Origin: Ampelomyces quisqualis
Lineage: Eukaryota; Ascomycota; Dothideomycetes; Pleosporales; Phaeosphaeriaceae
NCBI GenBank assembly: GCA_018398575.1
Contig: JAGTXZ010000021.1
Span: 2,666,001 to 2,730,000 of the forward strand
Direction of reading: 5' to 3'
Length of the DNA stretch: 64,000 nucleotides
Shown: positions 48,600 through 61,250 of the stretch, piece after piece
Layout: each line of letters opens with the position of its first letter
Numbering within the stretch: the stretch's first letter is position 1
Translations under genes and position numbers: made by a program
Notes under the pieces: generated by a model
Database searches by the model: none
The model's input: the letters and a program-made list of their open reading frames with translations, nothing else
What the model was told of the DNA's origin: nothing

Positions 48600-50800
48600 T
48601 TATCTAAATTTTCTTAGCTTTAAGTCTATGCATTTAATTTCTTATAATATCTCTTACTATATAAAATAAACACTCTACTCTAACTTCTATAAGCTAAATA
48701 GCTAGTATATCTTATACTACTTAGGCTAGAAGTAGATATATTTCTACGTTTGCCTGCTACTATACTAGCATATCTACTAGATTCTTCTTATTATCCTTAG
48801 TTATTAGAAGAGTACTTAGATAGTAAAGGGCCTTTGCATAGACTAGCCTAATACCTAGGTTTAGTTCTTTATACTACTTATTACTTACTCTACTTAACTA
48901 TACTATAAGTTTAGGTAGCCTTCTAAACTACTAATTTTTAAAGAATTACTAAGGTTGCGCAGGGTAAATAGAAGTATAGTTTCTATAGAGTTATATAGGT
49001 TAGTTATTATAGTAGCTTATATTCTTCTAGAACTAAGACTAATATATATATTTGAAATTAGGTTTCTACTTATCTTTCTACGCGTAATAGTTAATAATAT
49101 AATAAATATATATTATAAAAAAAACTTACTTTATATATAGAAAGCTTTTAACTTAGATAAAGAATAGTAACTATATTATATAGGTATTCCTACTTTTTAT
49201 CTATATATAAATAATACTTAATTAATTTCTTTTTACTCTTCTCTACTACAGCTTTAATAATAGTAGACTACTTATCTTAATAACTACTTCTATCTTTCTT
49301 ATTTAATAGCTTAGTAATTATCTAATCTAGAAAGTTAAAAAGCCTATTATATATTATCTATATATAAGGCGTATATAGTATATTATATTTAGTAATTTTA
49401 TTAGTAGCTGTTTTAAAGTTTACTAGTATACGCGTTATTACTCTAAGGTATAACTATTTAGCTAGAGCTAGTTAAACTCTTTTTAGGTTCTTAGAATTAG
49501 CTACTAAATTATTGTTCTAGTTCTTAATTTTGCTACCTAGAATTAATTAGCTAAGTGCAATTTTCTTCTTAAGTTAATTATTAATATAGAAGACTAGATA
49601 GTAGGCTTACTTATATATATATTATATATTAAGTTCTATCTAGTCTTTATATCTTAGATTATATAAAGGTGTTAATCTGTAGGTATATTAGATTATACTT
49701 TTAAGAATTATTTAAATTACTAGAGTAATAGGTTAATTGCAATATAAACTATCTAGATCTAAGAAGTAGTAAGCGTATAATAAAGAACTATAATAAAGAA
49801 CTTTATACACCTTATAAAGTAAGTTTAGTACTAATATTATATTAGTAATTTAATAAATATAGTAACGTAAACGCTACTTAGCTTCTTCTATTTTAGGTAA
49901 GACTATTAGCCTTAGGTAGAATATAATGTCCTAGACTATAAGATTAATAATATAAGTAAGGTATAGAAAAGTGTTCTTCTTTACACTTTCTTAAACACTC
50001 TTATTAGTAAGATAGCTTTTAAGGCTTCTAGTAAGAGCTTTATTATTTAACGTATTATTATAGGTACTAGCTTAAACCCTTTTTTTAGTATTAGTTTTTT
50101 TAGTATATATATTAGATTAGCTCTAATTAAAGCTCTAGTATAATACTCTTATAATAGAAAAAAGTCTTATAAAACCTTTCTTATTTGCTTGTTAGTATTA
50201 ATATAGTAGGCCTTAATAGCTAAAAAGCTAAGGTAGTTTATAGTAGACTAGGTATCTAGAATAATAGAAAATTTTAACATCTTGCCTAGGTTAAAAAAAA
50301 GTCTTTTAGCTACCTACTTATATTAGTCTTAGAGTATTAGGGAAAACTTTTACTAGAAAGAGATAATAGTACCTAGTTAAAGAAATTATATAAAGTAATA
50401 GAATAAAGGTTACTTTATAATTTAAAATAACTACTTACTTTAAAGAAGTACGTATACTATTTCTTTCTTAAACTTTTAGGTAGTAAATAGTTAGCGTAGA
50501 AATCTAGTTTATAGCTAACTATTTTATAGTATAAATATTAAGAGAGGTAGCCTTAGATAAATAGACTTAGTAATACTCTTATACTTATATAACTTAAGGT
50601 AGTTAAAAAGGTATTTTATACTAATATAGTAATTAGTTAAGTATTAAAGTACTTACCTATACTTTAGGTAATATATATATAGCTAGCTATTAGATATATA
50701 AGTATATCTTCTAAACTAAGTCTATATATACGCTAAGTATTAGGCTATATTCTATTAAGGTTATATATAGGTTTAATTTTAGGCCTATAATTTACTTTAC
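48600..50800 (-). pseudogene. hAT transposase remnant, copy 3
   Basis: On the minus strand it aligns with the transposases of copies 1 and 2 along most of its length: the N-terminal region at about 50,460-50,780, the central motif near 50,100 (N-N-K-A-L-T-R-S-L, then Y-I-I-N-L), and the dimerisation domain at about 48,620-48,840 (L-A-x-V-V-x-D-I-L-A-I, I-E-V-R-V-E-C-L-F). It is much more diverged than copies 1 and 2 are from each other, so it represents a related family. No termini were found. The 400 bp between it and the left inverted arm are AT-rich with nothing recognisable. Confidence 0.65.
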
Positions 50801-51283
50801 AACTAGGTATTCTATACTCTAAGAACCTTAGAGTTGTTTTAGCGTTATTATGGTGTAGTAAATTAGGTATTTAAGAATATAGATTATTCTTCTAGAGCTA
50901 GATTTTAGAATCTAGAGAGTATTCTATATAAACTTATATAGTATTTTAGACACACTAGGATATAAGTTATCTAGTGTTAGTAGTAGATTACTTACCTCTA
51001 TAGCTGTAATAAAAAACTATAATAACTAGTTAGTAGAAGTTCTAAGAAGAGGAGTAGCAGTAGCGAGTTAGATAAATCTAAAAAGTAAAGAGTTTTTAGT
51101 ATTTTAAAATTAGATAATAGAGTAGAAGAGTAGTTCTACCTAGAACGCTATTTCTAAGTTTAATAAGAGGGTAAATATTAGAGATAAATATATAAAATTA
51201 GATAAAGTTAGTATAAAAGTTAATGTTCTAGCTCTTAACTATAATAGGTATAAATATATAGGCTATATTAGGTAATAATATAT

Positions 51284-52058
51284 ATTAAAATAAAGTAATC
51301 TTATATTTTTACAGAATAAGTAAGTTAACGTTATGTTTTAAACTTAACAAAATAAGAAATTATTTCTAGTAACTTTACTAGTTACAATAAAGCATAACAA
51401 TATAATATAAAACTATAGACAAAATTTATATAAGTCTAAAAATAGAACTACATATACGCTAGCACTAATCTAGTAATAATAAATAAACTAAACATACAAT
51501 TTTTAAGAAAAGCTTACAAAATATTAGCTTATTCTTGAAATAACGTAGTTAATATAGGCGCTAGACTAGCCTACTTTATTATTTCTGAAAAAGGATGTTA
51601 AAGGCTCTTGATTCTGATCCTAACATCCTAAATAGGCCTAGTAACAGCTAAGATCTAAATTACTTATAAGAGGACTAAAATTATAGAGCTCTTAATCAGG
51701 CGGTACAGGCAAAACCAACCTGAAACTATCTAAAACTAGCTGATACTTAACGCTAGGGTTTAAAACCTAGTAACTATCTAATAAAACTAGTAAAACTAGA
51801 TATTAGTTACAAGTTACTAGTAAAACTAGAAGCTAGACTATTAAACTAGATAGCTAGAAGCCGAAACTAGAATACTAGTTTCTAGAAACTAGATAGCTAG
51901 TTTCTAGAAGTTAGAAACTAGATAACAAGTAACTAGAATTTTAAAGGAGTCTAGAATTAGTAATCTAGATCTAATTCTTAGAGTATATATTAAGGAGTTT
52001 TGTTAGCACTAAAGAAAATAACAATTTACACTATTTCTACTATTACCTATTATTTTTA
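51284..52058 (+). repeat. Left arm of a ~750-bp inverted repeat
   Basis: Pairs along its whole length with the reverse complement of 56336-57076. Shared blocks include the ACAGAATAAGTAAGTTAACG segment at the outer end, GGATGTTAAAGGCTCTTGAT near 51,592 and GTATATATTAAGGAGTTT near 51,990. Differences are mostly transitions. This arm keeps several unmutated triplets (TTCTGATCC, ACCAACC, CCTGAAAC). Confidence 0.88.
51721..51925 (+). repeat. Dense array of AAACTAG / CTAGTTT motifs inside the arm
   Basis: More than ten AAACTAG or ACTAG units in both directions, spaced irregularly, including CTAGTTTCTAGAAACTAG. The mirror array is present in the right arm at about 56,470-56,640. Such arrays can be subterminal protein-binding repeats of transposons. 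Confidence 0.6.
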
Positions 52059-52079
52059 ATATATTATATAACTACGTTT

Positions 52080-55000
52080 CTAGCAGCCTATAGTATAATA
52101 GGTACTCTAAGAAAAAGAAGTCTTATACTCTAGTACTACTAAGTTTTATAAAGAGCTAGAACACTTTATACTAGTAGTAGTAGTTATTTTCTAATAATAT
52201 AGGTAAGAGTAACCTATATTTTAACGCGTAAGAGATAGTATTACGCTAGTAGGTTACTTTAGTAAAACTTTTTCTTTTAAAAAAGGTTAAGTTTAAGAGT
52301 TACTACTAGCCTAAAGGTAATAAGATTTAGATACTATAGGTTAAAGTAACTAACTACCTTTCTACTATAGTAACTATAGTAGAAAGTATTCTTAATCTCT
52401 TATAGGCTTAAGTAAGTTATTTTTCTCATTTGTTATAGTTACTACGCTAGCGTCCTAACGTTATTAAAGCTAATTTTCTTCTACTTAGTAAGGCTAATAC
52501 ATAGTCTAATTTAACTTTAATTTAAAAAGAGCTACTTTATACTAAAGCTCTTTCTTTAGAAGGCGTAAGAAGTAAAAGAAGAATAAAAATAAAACTTTTT
52601 CTTTTCTAGGCTCTACTCTTTTACCTTCTTCTACTAAGAAAAAGAGTAAGAGTAAGGCTAAAGCTAAGCCTAAAGCTTTTAGAAAGTGCTTAGCTAAGTT
52701 ATAATAAAGATAAAAAGCTAGCCCTAAAGTACTCTACTACTAAGAGAAAGCTAAAGTGCCTAACGTATACTATTATAACGCTAGTAACCTATAAGCTTCT
52801 AGGTAACCTAAGTAAGGTTACTATAGAAAAGTAAAAGAGTAGAGAAGAAGATAAGAAGGTTAGTAGTAACAAATTCTCTGTCGCTAAGAATAAGAATAAT
52901 AAGAACTTCTAGAAGTAAGCTAGTATTTACGCCTTGTTAGACTACTTAGGTGCTAGCGTTACGTTAGTAAAATACCTAGTTTTTTTCCTTCTTTTTTTCT
53001 TTTTATTTTCTTTTTTTTCTTTCGTTTTTTTCTCTTTTATATATGTAAATTTATAAGAAGAATTTTTCTTTTCTCTAGTTCTACTCTTCTATAAGTAATC
53101 TATCTATATTCTTTTTATTAACCTACTTATTATATTCTAGTAGCTAGCCTTTCTATTTTACTAGGTAATTTACTAAACGCCTATTATACCTTTTTACTAA
53201 AATAGCTTTAACTTTATAGTACTGTTATAGCTCTTTACTATTATCTAGATTAATAGGCCTAGGTAAAATTAACTCTTTTTCTTTCCTAGCTATAAATAGC
53301 TAGAGTAAGAAGATATAGAATATAGAGTAGACTTTTATATATAATAGAAGTAAGATTCTAAAAGCTTACAAGCTAATCTACTTATTAACTAGAAGAAGGC
53401 CTATCTAGTATAGTAATAGCTTTCTACTAGTGCTGTATAAGTATAGATACTTTGTTAAGAAAAGAATTATATCTTCTAGTTTAAACTCTTAAGGCTTATA
53501 CCTTTTCTTATAAAACTACTTCTAATATTATATAGCTTTATTCTATTAGTTTACTAAAGTAGACTAGATTTATATAAGTTCTTGCAATCTCTTTTTAATA
53601 CTAAAGACTTTAGTAGGTAATATTAGCTTGCAGTTAAGGCGTAGATAGAACCTATAGTAGGTAACGAATAGAAATATTTCTAATATAGCCTATTTAGTAT
53701 TATTATATGTAAACTCTACTAGTAACAAGAGGTATACCTAATTTTTAGGCTACTTACTTAGAAAAGCTCTTAAGTATTACTCTAGAGTTTAATTATATTA
53801 TTTTGTTTAACTATCTGTTTATAAATAGAAAGTAGTACTAAGCTAGTGTTTTACCTTAGCTGTAAAGTAATAGTCTACCTAAAATTGTAATATAAAGATA
53901 CTTTCTTAATCTAATATAATACCTTTTATTAATCTAAAGAATTATATAATATTTTCTAAGAATAGGTCTACTAGCTATAAGGTAGTAACTATTTTCTATA
54001 TAGAGATATACTTAGCTATTTTAGTATACCTATAAATTTTAACAAGTATTATATTATATATAATACTATAGCGCTTAGTAGGTAGTAGGTCTATAATAAA
54101 TTCTATTATAATTCTTTGCTATAGTTCTTAGAGTTAGAAAAGCGCGCTTAATACGCTAGTAGAGCACTATTTAAGTAACTTTGTACCTTAGTAACTAAGT
54201 AATAGTTAATATACTTCTTAATCTCTTTTTTAATTCTAGACTTATAGTAGTATTAGGCTATAAGCTTAAGCGTTTTAGTACGCTTAAAAAAGCTAGTAAG
54301 TAGATTATTATAATATAGCTTAAGAAGCTTAGCTTTAAAAGTAAGCTCTAGTAGAATACATAATTAGTTTTTAAACTAAAAGCTACCTATAGTATTAAGC
54401 CTCTAGTGCCTTATATATTTACTATTACTTTAATAGGTAGATATAAGAGACCTAACGTTTTTATGCAGTACTACTACCTATAGATTATTCTATTATACCT
54501 TTATATAGATTTTAAAAAAAAACTTAGAAACTTTCTTATAAGCTAGCCTTTCTAAGGCTATAGCTCTTTCTTATAACTGCGTAACTCTTTAGGCTATTAC
54601 TAGTCTACTATTAGAGTTTTTCTAATTAGAGCTATAGCTCTTAGCCTTTCTCTTAACGTTATACATTAGGCTTATTATAGAAATATCTTTATTAAGATAT
54701 AAAACGCCTACTTTCTATTAAGCTATTATCTAGCTTCTTACTAATACTAGCTTCTTACTAGATAGCTTAGGTTAAGTTTTTACTAGCTATAGGTTTTTTT
54801 TATAGTGCTAGTAATATATCTAATAGTTTAATATCTAGTATATTACTACTATTTATAAAGTGCTTTAAAGGCCTATCTATAGAATTAATCTTTTTAGACT
54901 AGTACTTAATCTTAAAGTTATAGGTAGCTAGCTTTACTACCTAGCTTATTTACCTTCTTAACAGAGTAGATATAACTATAAAGCTATATAGATTTTTATA

Positions 55001-56330
55001 GCCTATCTATATTTCCTACTCTACTACTAGCCTCTTAATATAGTAGTACTAGTATTATACTACTATAATAATAGTAAAGAGCTCTAGGTTATATATATAG
55101 TAGTTTCTTATTATAAGTAAACGCTTCTTTAACTAAAAGGCTATAGAGTACTAGTTTCTATCTAAATAGAGCTATAAGAAGATACCTACTATATTCTAGA
55201 TAGAAGTATTAGTTTCTAGTTTAGATAGAAGTATATAGTTATAGTATTATAGAACTAGCGTAGTTATAAACCTATTATAAAGCTAGCGTTTTACTTTCTC
55301 TACTACGTTAGGCTAGTTAAAAGAACTAGATTTCTTCTCTTAAAAAAATCTCTTTAGAAGATAAGTTACAGAGCTAATAATAATAGAAAAGCTTTGTATA
55401 AAGTCTTAGTAGAAGTTTACAAAGCCTAGAAAGACTAAGATATCTTTAAAAGATATTAGAGTAGGCTAATTAATTACTATATATACCTATTCTAGATGTA
55501 TTATAACACTATTAAGGCAAATAATAAACGTAAGAAACTTAACTTAATTAGTAGTTAAGGTATATTTCTTTAGGTTAATAAATAGACTATATTCTCTTAG
55601 CTTAGTAAGTACTTTTCTTACCTACTTCTAATAATTCTTTCTTTCTTAAGAAAAGATCAAGATATTATTAAGATAGATAACGCAAAAGACATCTAAATAT
55701 AAAGCTAAGAATCTATTAATATATCTTTTAAACGTAGTAAGCGCGTTAGTTAGTGTAAAAGGTATAAATATATATTTAAACTGCCTGTATTATATATAAA
55801 GCACTATCTTCTACTAATAACCTTACTAGATTCTAATCTAGTAATACGCGTTCTTAAGATTAAGCTTAGTAAACTTTAGTAATTTATAGAAGTAGTTAAG
55901 AGTTTTTCTAATTAAGAGTAGAGCTAATTAAGTCTTTTTAGTAACTTAGTAAAGGCCTTAGTAATCTTTATATAGGCGTAATATTCTATCTTTTTTAAGT
56001 ATAAATAGAATAGAAGCTTCTATATAGCTTCTACTTTTCTAGATCTAGCCTAGACTCTACGCTACTATTAAGTAGTTACATAGTATACTTAACTTCTTTA
56101 GTAATAGGTTATCAAGCAGGCTATAGAAAGCTATAGTTTCTTCTTCTAGTTTAATAGTGTAGTAACCTCTTTAGTGCTATAGTAGTATATTAGTAGCATT
56201 ACTATTAGTAACGTCTTTAAAGTTCTTAAGCTTAACAGACTATAATAGTTATTTAGTAGAAGAGAATTATAGACTACCTACTAGAACTATATACACGCAT
56301 AGCTTATTATAGAAAATTTTTATAAAGGTT
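52080..56330 (-). pseudogene. Internal fragment of a family D-type gypsy between the inverted arms
   Basis: On the minus strand: RT with Y-L-N-N at 55664-55675, then RNase H, integrase, and a chromodomain at about 53,100-53,260 that matches the D chromodomain nearly residue for residue. Next to the left arm is the extra frame found downstream of pol in D. Gag, protease and both LTRs are missing. The fragment corresponds to about 11,500-15,850 of element D and ends at the arms on both sides. Confidence 0.78.
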
Positions 56331-56335
56331 TTTGA

Positions 56336-57076
56336 TAAGAATAATAGGTAATAGTTAAGATAGTGTAAATTTTTTTTCTTTTAGTGCTAACTAAACTCCT
56401 TAATATATACTCTAAGCATTAGATCTAGATTACTAATTCGCAATTTTAGTTACTTATTATCTTGTTCCTAATTTCTAGAAACTAGTATTCTAGTTTTAGC
56501 TTCTAGCTATCTAGTTTAAGAGTCTATCTTTTGGTTTTACTAGTAACTTGTAACTAATATCTAGTTTTACTAGTTTTATTAGATAGTTACTAGGTTTTAG
56601 ACCCTAGCGTTAAGTATCAGCTAGTTTTAGATAGTTTTAGGTTAGTTTCGCCTGTACTGCCTAATCAAGAGCTCTATAATTTTAGTTCTCTTATAAGTAA
56701 TTTAGATCTTAGTCGTTACTAGGCCTATTTAGGATGTTAGGATTAGAATCAAGAGCCTTTAACATCTATTTTTAGAAATAACTAAGCAGGCTAGTATAGC
56801 GCCTATATTAATTACGTAATTATAAGAATAAGCTAACTTTTTATAAGCTTCTCTTAAAAATTATATATTTAGTTTACTTATAATTGCTAGATTAGTACTA
56901 GCGTATATATAATTCTATTTCTAGACTAATATAAACTTTGTTTATAGTTTTATATTATATTGTTATGCTTTGTTATAACTAGTAAGCTTACTTAAAATAA
57001 TATCTTATTTTGTTAAGTTTTAAACATAACGTTAACTTACTTATTCTGTAAAAATATAAGATTACTTTATTTTAAT
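56336..57076 (-). repeat. Right arm of a ~750-bp inverted repeat
   Basis: Reverse complement of the left arm. Outside both arms the flanks do not match each other, so the pairing ends sharply at about 51,284 and 57,076. No target duplication was seen. Confidence 0.88.
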
Positions 57077-58550
57077 AGTTTTAGTCTCTTTTAATCTTAT
57101 TGTATTAGTATTAAGCTTATAGTATTATAGTAGAGCGTTATTTACCTCTAAGGCCTGTTAGATTTAATGTAGAATTAAATATATTATTATTAGGTGTGTA
57201 TTATATAGGTTCTTATCCTCTAATAGCTCTTTAGCTATTATATCTTATCTATACCCTTAGCTATACTCTAAGTATTCTTTAGACTTACTTCCTATATTAC
57301 TTTACTACACCTTTCCCTTAATCTATAGAAAAAGGCTTCTTTTCTTTTATACTTAACGTAAAACTAAAATACTTAAATAAAAAGGCTAACTCCTAAGAAT
57401 AAGTAGCTCTAAACTTTTTGTAATGCTAAAGTAGTAACTAACAGGCCTTTAGTAAAGAAGTAGTGCCTATTTACAATCTTTTTCTATTTCTTTATATTAC
57501 CTTCTAACTCTCTTACCTAAACACTAAAGTACTATTAGCCTACGTTATTTTAACTTTACCTAGTATTATAGTAGCGTTGCTTAGGTAGACTTATATTGCA
57601 ACTGTAAACGCTTTAGACTACTTTTATTATAATAAGTCTTGCGTTAGCTAACTTTACCTTACCTTTTAGCTCTACTTTCTTTTAGCTACTTTACTTATTA
57701 TTTAGTCTTCTATTACTCTTATTACTAGCTACTTACTCTACGCCTCTCTCTTTCTTAACCTACCTAACGCGTAACTTTACTACTACTATACTATAATTAG
57801 CTACTTAACTTCTCTACCTTGTTAACAGGCGTTCTAACTAGCTCTAGCTTAGTTTGTATTATCTACCTGTTACTCTTTTACCTTACTACTTCTATTTGCT
57901 TTTTAAGGCAACTTATTTATATATAGCTACACTACTTTACTTTAGTATATACTCTATTTTCTTACTTACTTAGCTACTTCTTTTTGTAATTTAGCGCATT
58001 TTTACTTTAGAATTCTAAGTTTCTAGCTTAGCTGTTACTAATAGTTGCTTAGTTAACACTTTACCTTTAGTTAATTAGAATTTTCCTAATATACGTACCT
58101 AATACTTTCTTAGCCTCTTAGTTGTACTTTATATTTATCTTTAAGCTATAATAAAGAACAAGCTTAATTCTAGGCCTAATAGAAATACTTACTTTTTAGT
58201 TTACAGGTACTTAGTTAACTGTTCTAGCTATAGTAATATAATTAACTAGAGTAAGTGCTAGTTTATTAATAAGTACAGCTAAACATATACTAATATTTGC
58301 GCTAGTTAAATTAAATAAGAATAGAAAGCTAAGCTACTCTCTTATTATAGAGCTCTAGTTAGTCTTTGTTACTTTTAAGTCTACAGAAAAAACCTTTAGG
58401 CCTTATCTATTACTACTTACTGTTAGCTCTTACTTAAGAGATAAATAAGTAAGCTTAGTTATAGAAACTAATAGGCTTCTATATATTAACAAGTTGCTTT
58501 CTATACTAGGCAATTACTTTAGCCTTAAGAATAACTCTAAAGCTAAAAAG
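57077..58550. other. Unassigned AT-rich stretch
   Basis: Plus-strand frames rich in Ser, Thr, Pro and Leu with scattered TAG/TAA. No motif recognised. Confidence 0.35.
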
Positions 58551-58559
58551 TATAAGATC

Positions 58560-58740
58560 TATAATACCTATATTAAGAGCTTAATCCTAAGCTATACTAA
58601 CTACGCTATTAATATAGCTTTTATTAAAGATAAGTCTAAGTACTTATGTAGTTAATGCGCAAGAGCTAGTTAGACATATAAGTCTACTAGCTTATGTATG
58701 TAATTTAGGTTCTAGAGTAAGCTACTAAATAATAGTACTT
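58560..58740 (+). pseudogene. Cys-cluster remnant
   Basis: In one plus frame: Y-T-N-Y (C-T-N-C if both TAT/TAC codons came from TGT/TGC), then K-Y-L-C-S-x-C-A-R-A-S and later L-C. The spacing resembles the cluster at 31.58-31.67 kb. No downstream domain can be named. Confidence 0.35.
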
Positions 58741-59199
58741 ATAGTAACTGCTTATTCTCTTCTACTAAAAAGTAGTATTTAATAAATTATAAGTAGCTAA
58801 CACCTTTTTAGTTATTCTTTTTTATTATTTTTCTAAAGTTATTTGCTAATTATTTATAGACGCTCTAGTTATTCTGCGTAGCGTTAAGAACACTAGGGCT
58901 GTTAAGCTCTTTTATATTACTTCTAGCTCTCTTATTCTTAACAACTTGCCTTTTAAGAATTTGTGTAATTATAGTTTACTAACCTTAGCAAAGAAGCTTA
59001 GTAGCTTTAGAGCTCTAAGTAAGTCTAGTCTACTAGATTTTGCAAAGTTATTAGCTAGGAAGCTTGTTAAAGCCTAGACTCTAATGCTAGCAAGGTTTTT
59101 AAAAACTCTTCTAAAGCTAGCTATAACTCTAAGAGGCTCTTAGGTACTCTATCTTCTAGCAAGTGTTATATTTCTAGTTTATCTATAAAAGGCTGTAGA

Positions 59200-61250
59200 G
59201 TTAAAAAGTTGCCTTATAAGAAGACTTAGTAAGATCCTAAGTTAGCTGTAGTTAATAAGAATGTTAAGAAAAAAACTAATAATACTATTACTAATAAGGC
59301 TTTAGCTTAGCTTAATATTAGTAGGCCTTTAGCTAGTGTAAAGCGTAGCGTTAATAATACTAGCCTAGAAGCTAGTAATAGTAATCTATTAGTTAGAAAT
59401 ATTAATATAGATACCTTAAGTAATAGCTTAGGTAGTCTAAATAACTTTTCTAATAATTAGAGTTTTCTATTATAGATCTTGTTTTTGTAGTAGCTTACTA
59501 TAAAATTAACTCTTTTCTTTTAACGTATCTTTAAAGTTTATAGCTGTGCTAAAGAGTACTACTTTCTCCTTCTTCTATAAAGAAAGTCTCTTTTTCTTTT
59601 CTAATTTTCTAATTAACTAACGCTCTATTACTACTATTTATTATTTTTTTCTTACCTAACTAGTGTATTGTTAGGCGCGTTGTTTTAACTGCGCGTTACT
59701 TAAGCTTTTATTAAATTCTTTATCTTACCTTTACTTCTATACTTCTATACTTTCTTTTTAAGCCTGTTTATTACTTTACTTAGCATAGATTTCTACGCTA
59801 CTACTTAACATTGCCTACTTATTTACTTTCTACTATACCTAACACTACTTCTGCCTGCTCCTTAATCTTCTTATAGGCTATAGGCTAGTCTTAAGAGTAG
59901 CTTATAGCACTCTTCTACTCTCTTTCTATCTAGTAAGGCTGCTAAGGCTTTAGCTATAGTGTATAGGCTATTACCTAAGCTACTACTATTTAGAAAGCTA
60001 TCTACTAAGCCTAAGGTTACTAAGAGAATTTTGCTAGCTCTCTAAACTTTTCTAATAACTTCTCTACTACCTCTGCCTAACGCTACTACTCTAGCTATAA
60101 TTAATAAGCTGTTTTAGTAGCTTAAACACGCGTTGCTCTAAAATTCTTACCTATATAGCCTAATTCTACGTCTATTATACTTGCCTATTACTATTACTTT
60201 AGAGTCTAGTAATAAGTTCTATATTATAGTATAGTTAATCTCTAGAGATTTACCTAGTTTCTCTAATAATAGCCTAGGCTTTCTTAATAGTAACCTAGTG
60301 TTATAGGCTAGCCTACAAAGATACAATAATAAGGTACTTAAAAGAGTTATATGTCTTAAGCTTTTCTATTAGTTACAAAAGAGGTTTATATACCTTCTAT
60401 GCGTACTAGTTTATAAAGAGGTAGTAAGGTAAGACTAAGCTTTTCTTAAGAAGGCAAAGAGCTAGGCAAAGCCTAGCCTATTATATACCTTTTTACTTAC
60501 TCTCTTCTTAATATAAAAGCTTACACTATTATAGTATAGTAATTACGTTACAAAGATAGGCTAAGATTATTCTAGCGCTACTTGTTACCTAGCTGCCTGC
60601 TATACGCGTGCGTCTATGCGCCTACTATAATTTTGTGTTAGCGCTTAGCTAGCTCTGTTCTAGTTCTTACACTACTAATACTATTTTCTTTTAGTTTTTC
60701 TCTTACCTTTAGACTGCGCCTAAACTATATACTAACTACACCTACTTCTTTAATAATTAACCTGTTAATTACTTTCTAATATTGTTTCTTATACGCTCTA
60801 AGCACTTTTTCTCTAACCTTATTATACTCTTAAGGCGCTATTACTATATAAGCAGTTATAAAGTAACTAGTAACTCTAATAATAAGGCTATAACACTAAA
60901 GTGTATGTAGTTTAACTACTTATTATATATTAAGAAGTGCGTAGTTTACAGCTGTATTAACTGTGTATAGAATAGTAGTAAGAAGTATAGCTTCTATTAT
61001 ATAGTAAAATACTATTATAAGATATTTATAAGCTAGCTTTCTATACATCTAGCCTTTTGCGCAGCTCTTAAGGCCTATAAGCTTATTACTAGTAGTAAGA
61101 ATATAAAAGTGTATATTAAGAAGGCTAGTATACGCGCTTCTACGTACTTAAAGGCTGTAAGTAGTTTTCTAGCTACACCTATTCTACAACTATTCTACTA
61201 ACTTGCTATAGTTCTATAACACTAAGCTTAACTTTAAGGCAGCTTACTAG
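59200..61250 (+). pseudogene. Long plus-strand frame antisense-adjacent to gypsy G, with Cys cluster
   Basis: One frame, with at least one shift, stays largely open for about 2 kb. It is Ser/Pro/Leu-rich at first. Near its end (about 60,936-61,000) it has K-C-V-V-Y-S-C-I-N-C followed by K-K-Y-S, a compact Cys cluster. A helical segment with K-A-Y-K-L-I follows, to about 61,200. It lies downstream of and opposite to the minus-strand pol of gypsy G, the same relation as the antisense ORF of family A. Function unknown. Confidence 0.35.

Noticed and set aside
48955..49140. 61-codon plus-strand frame
   Set aside because: Lies opposite the hAT copy 3 transposase; Ile/Leu/Tyr-rich mutation artefact.
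51721..51925. CRISPR-like array
   Set aside because: Units are about 7 bp with irregular spacing and no direct repeat/spacer structure; the organism is a eukaryote.
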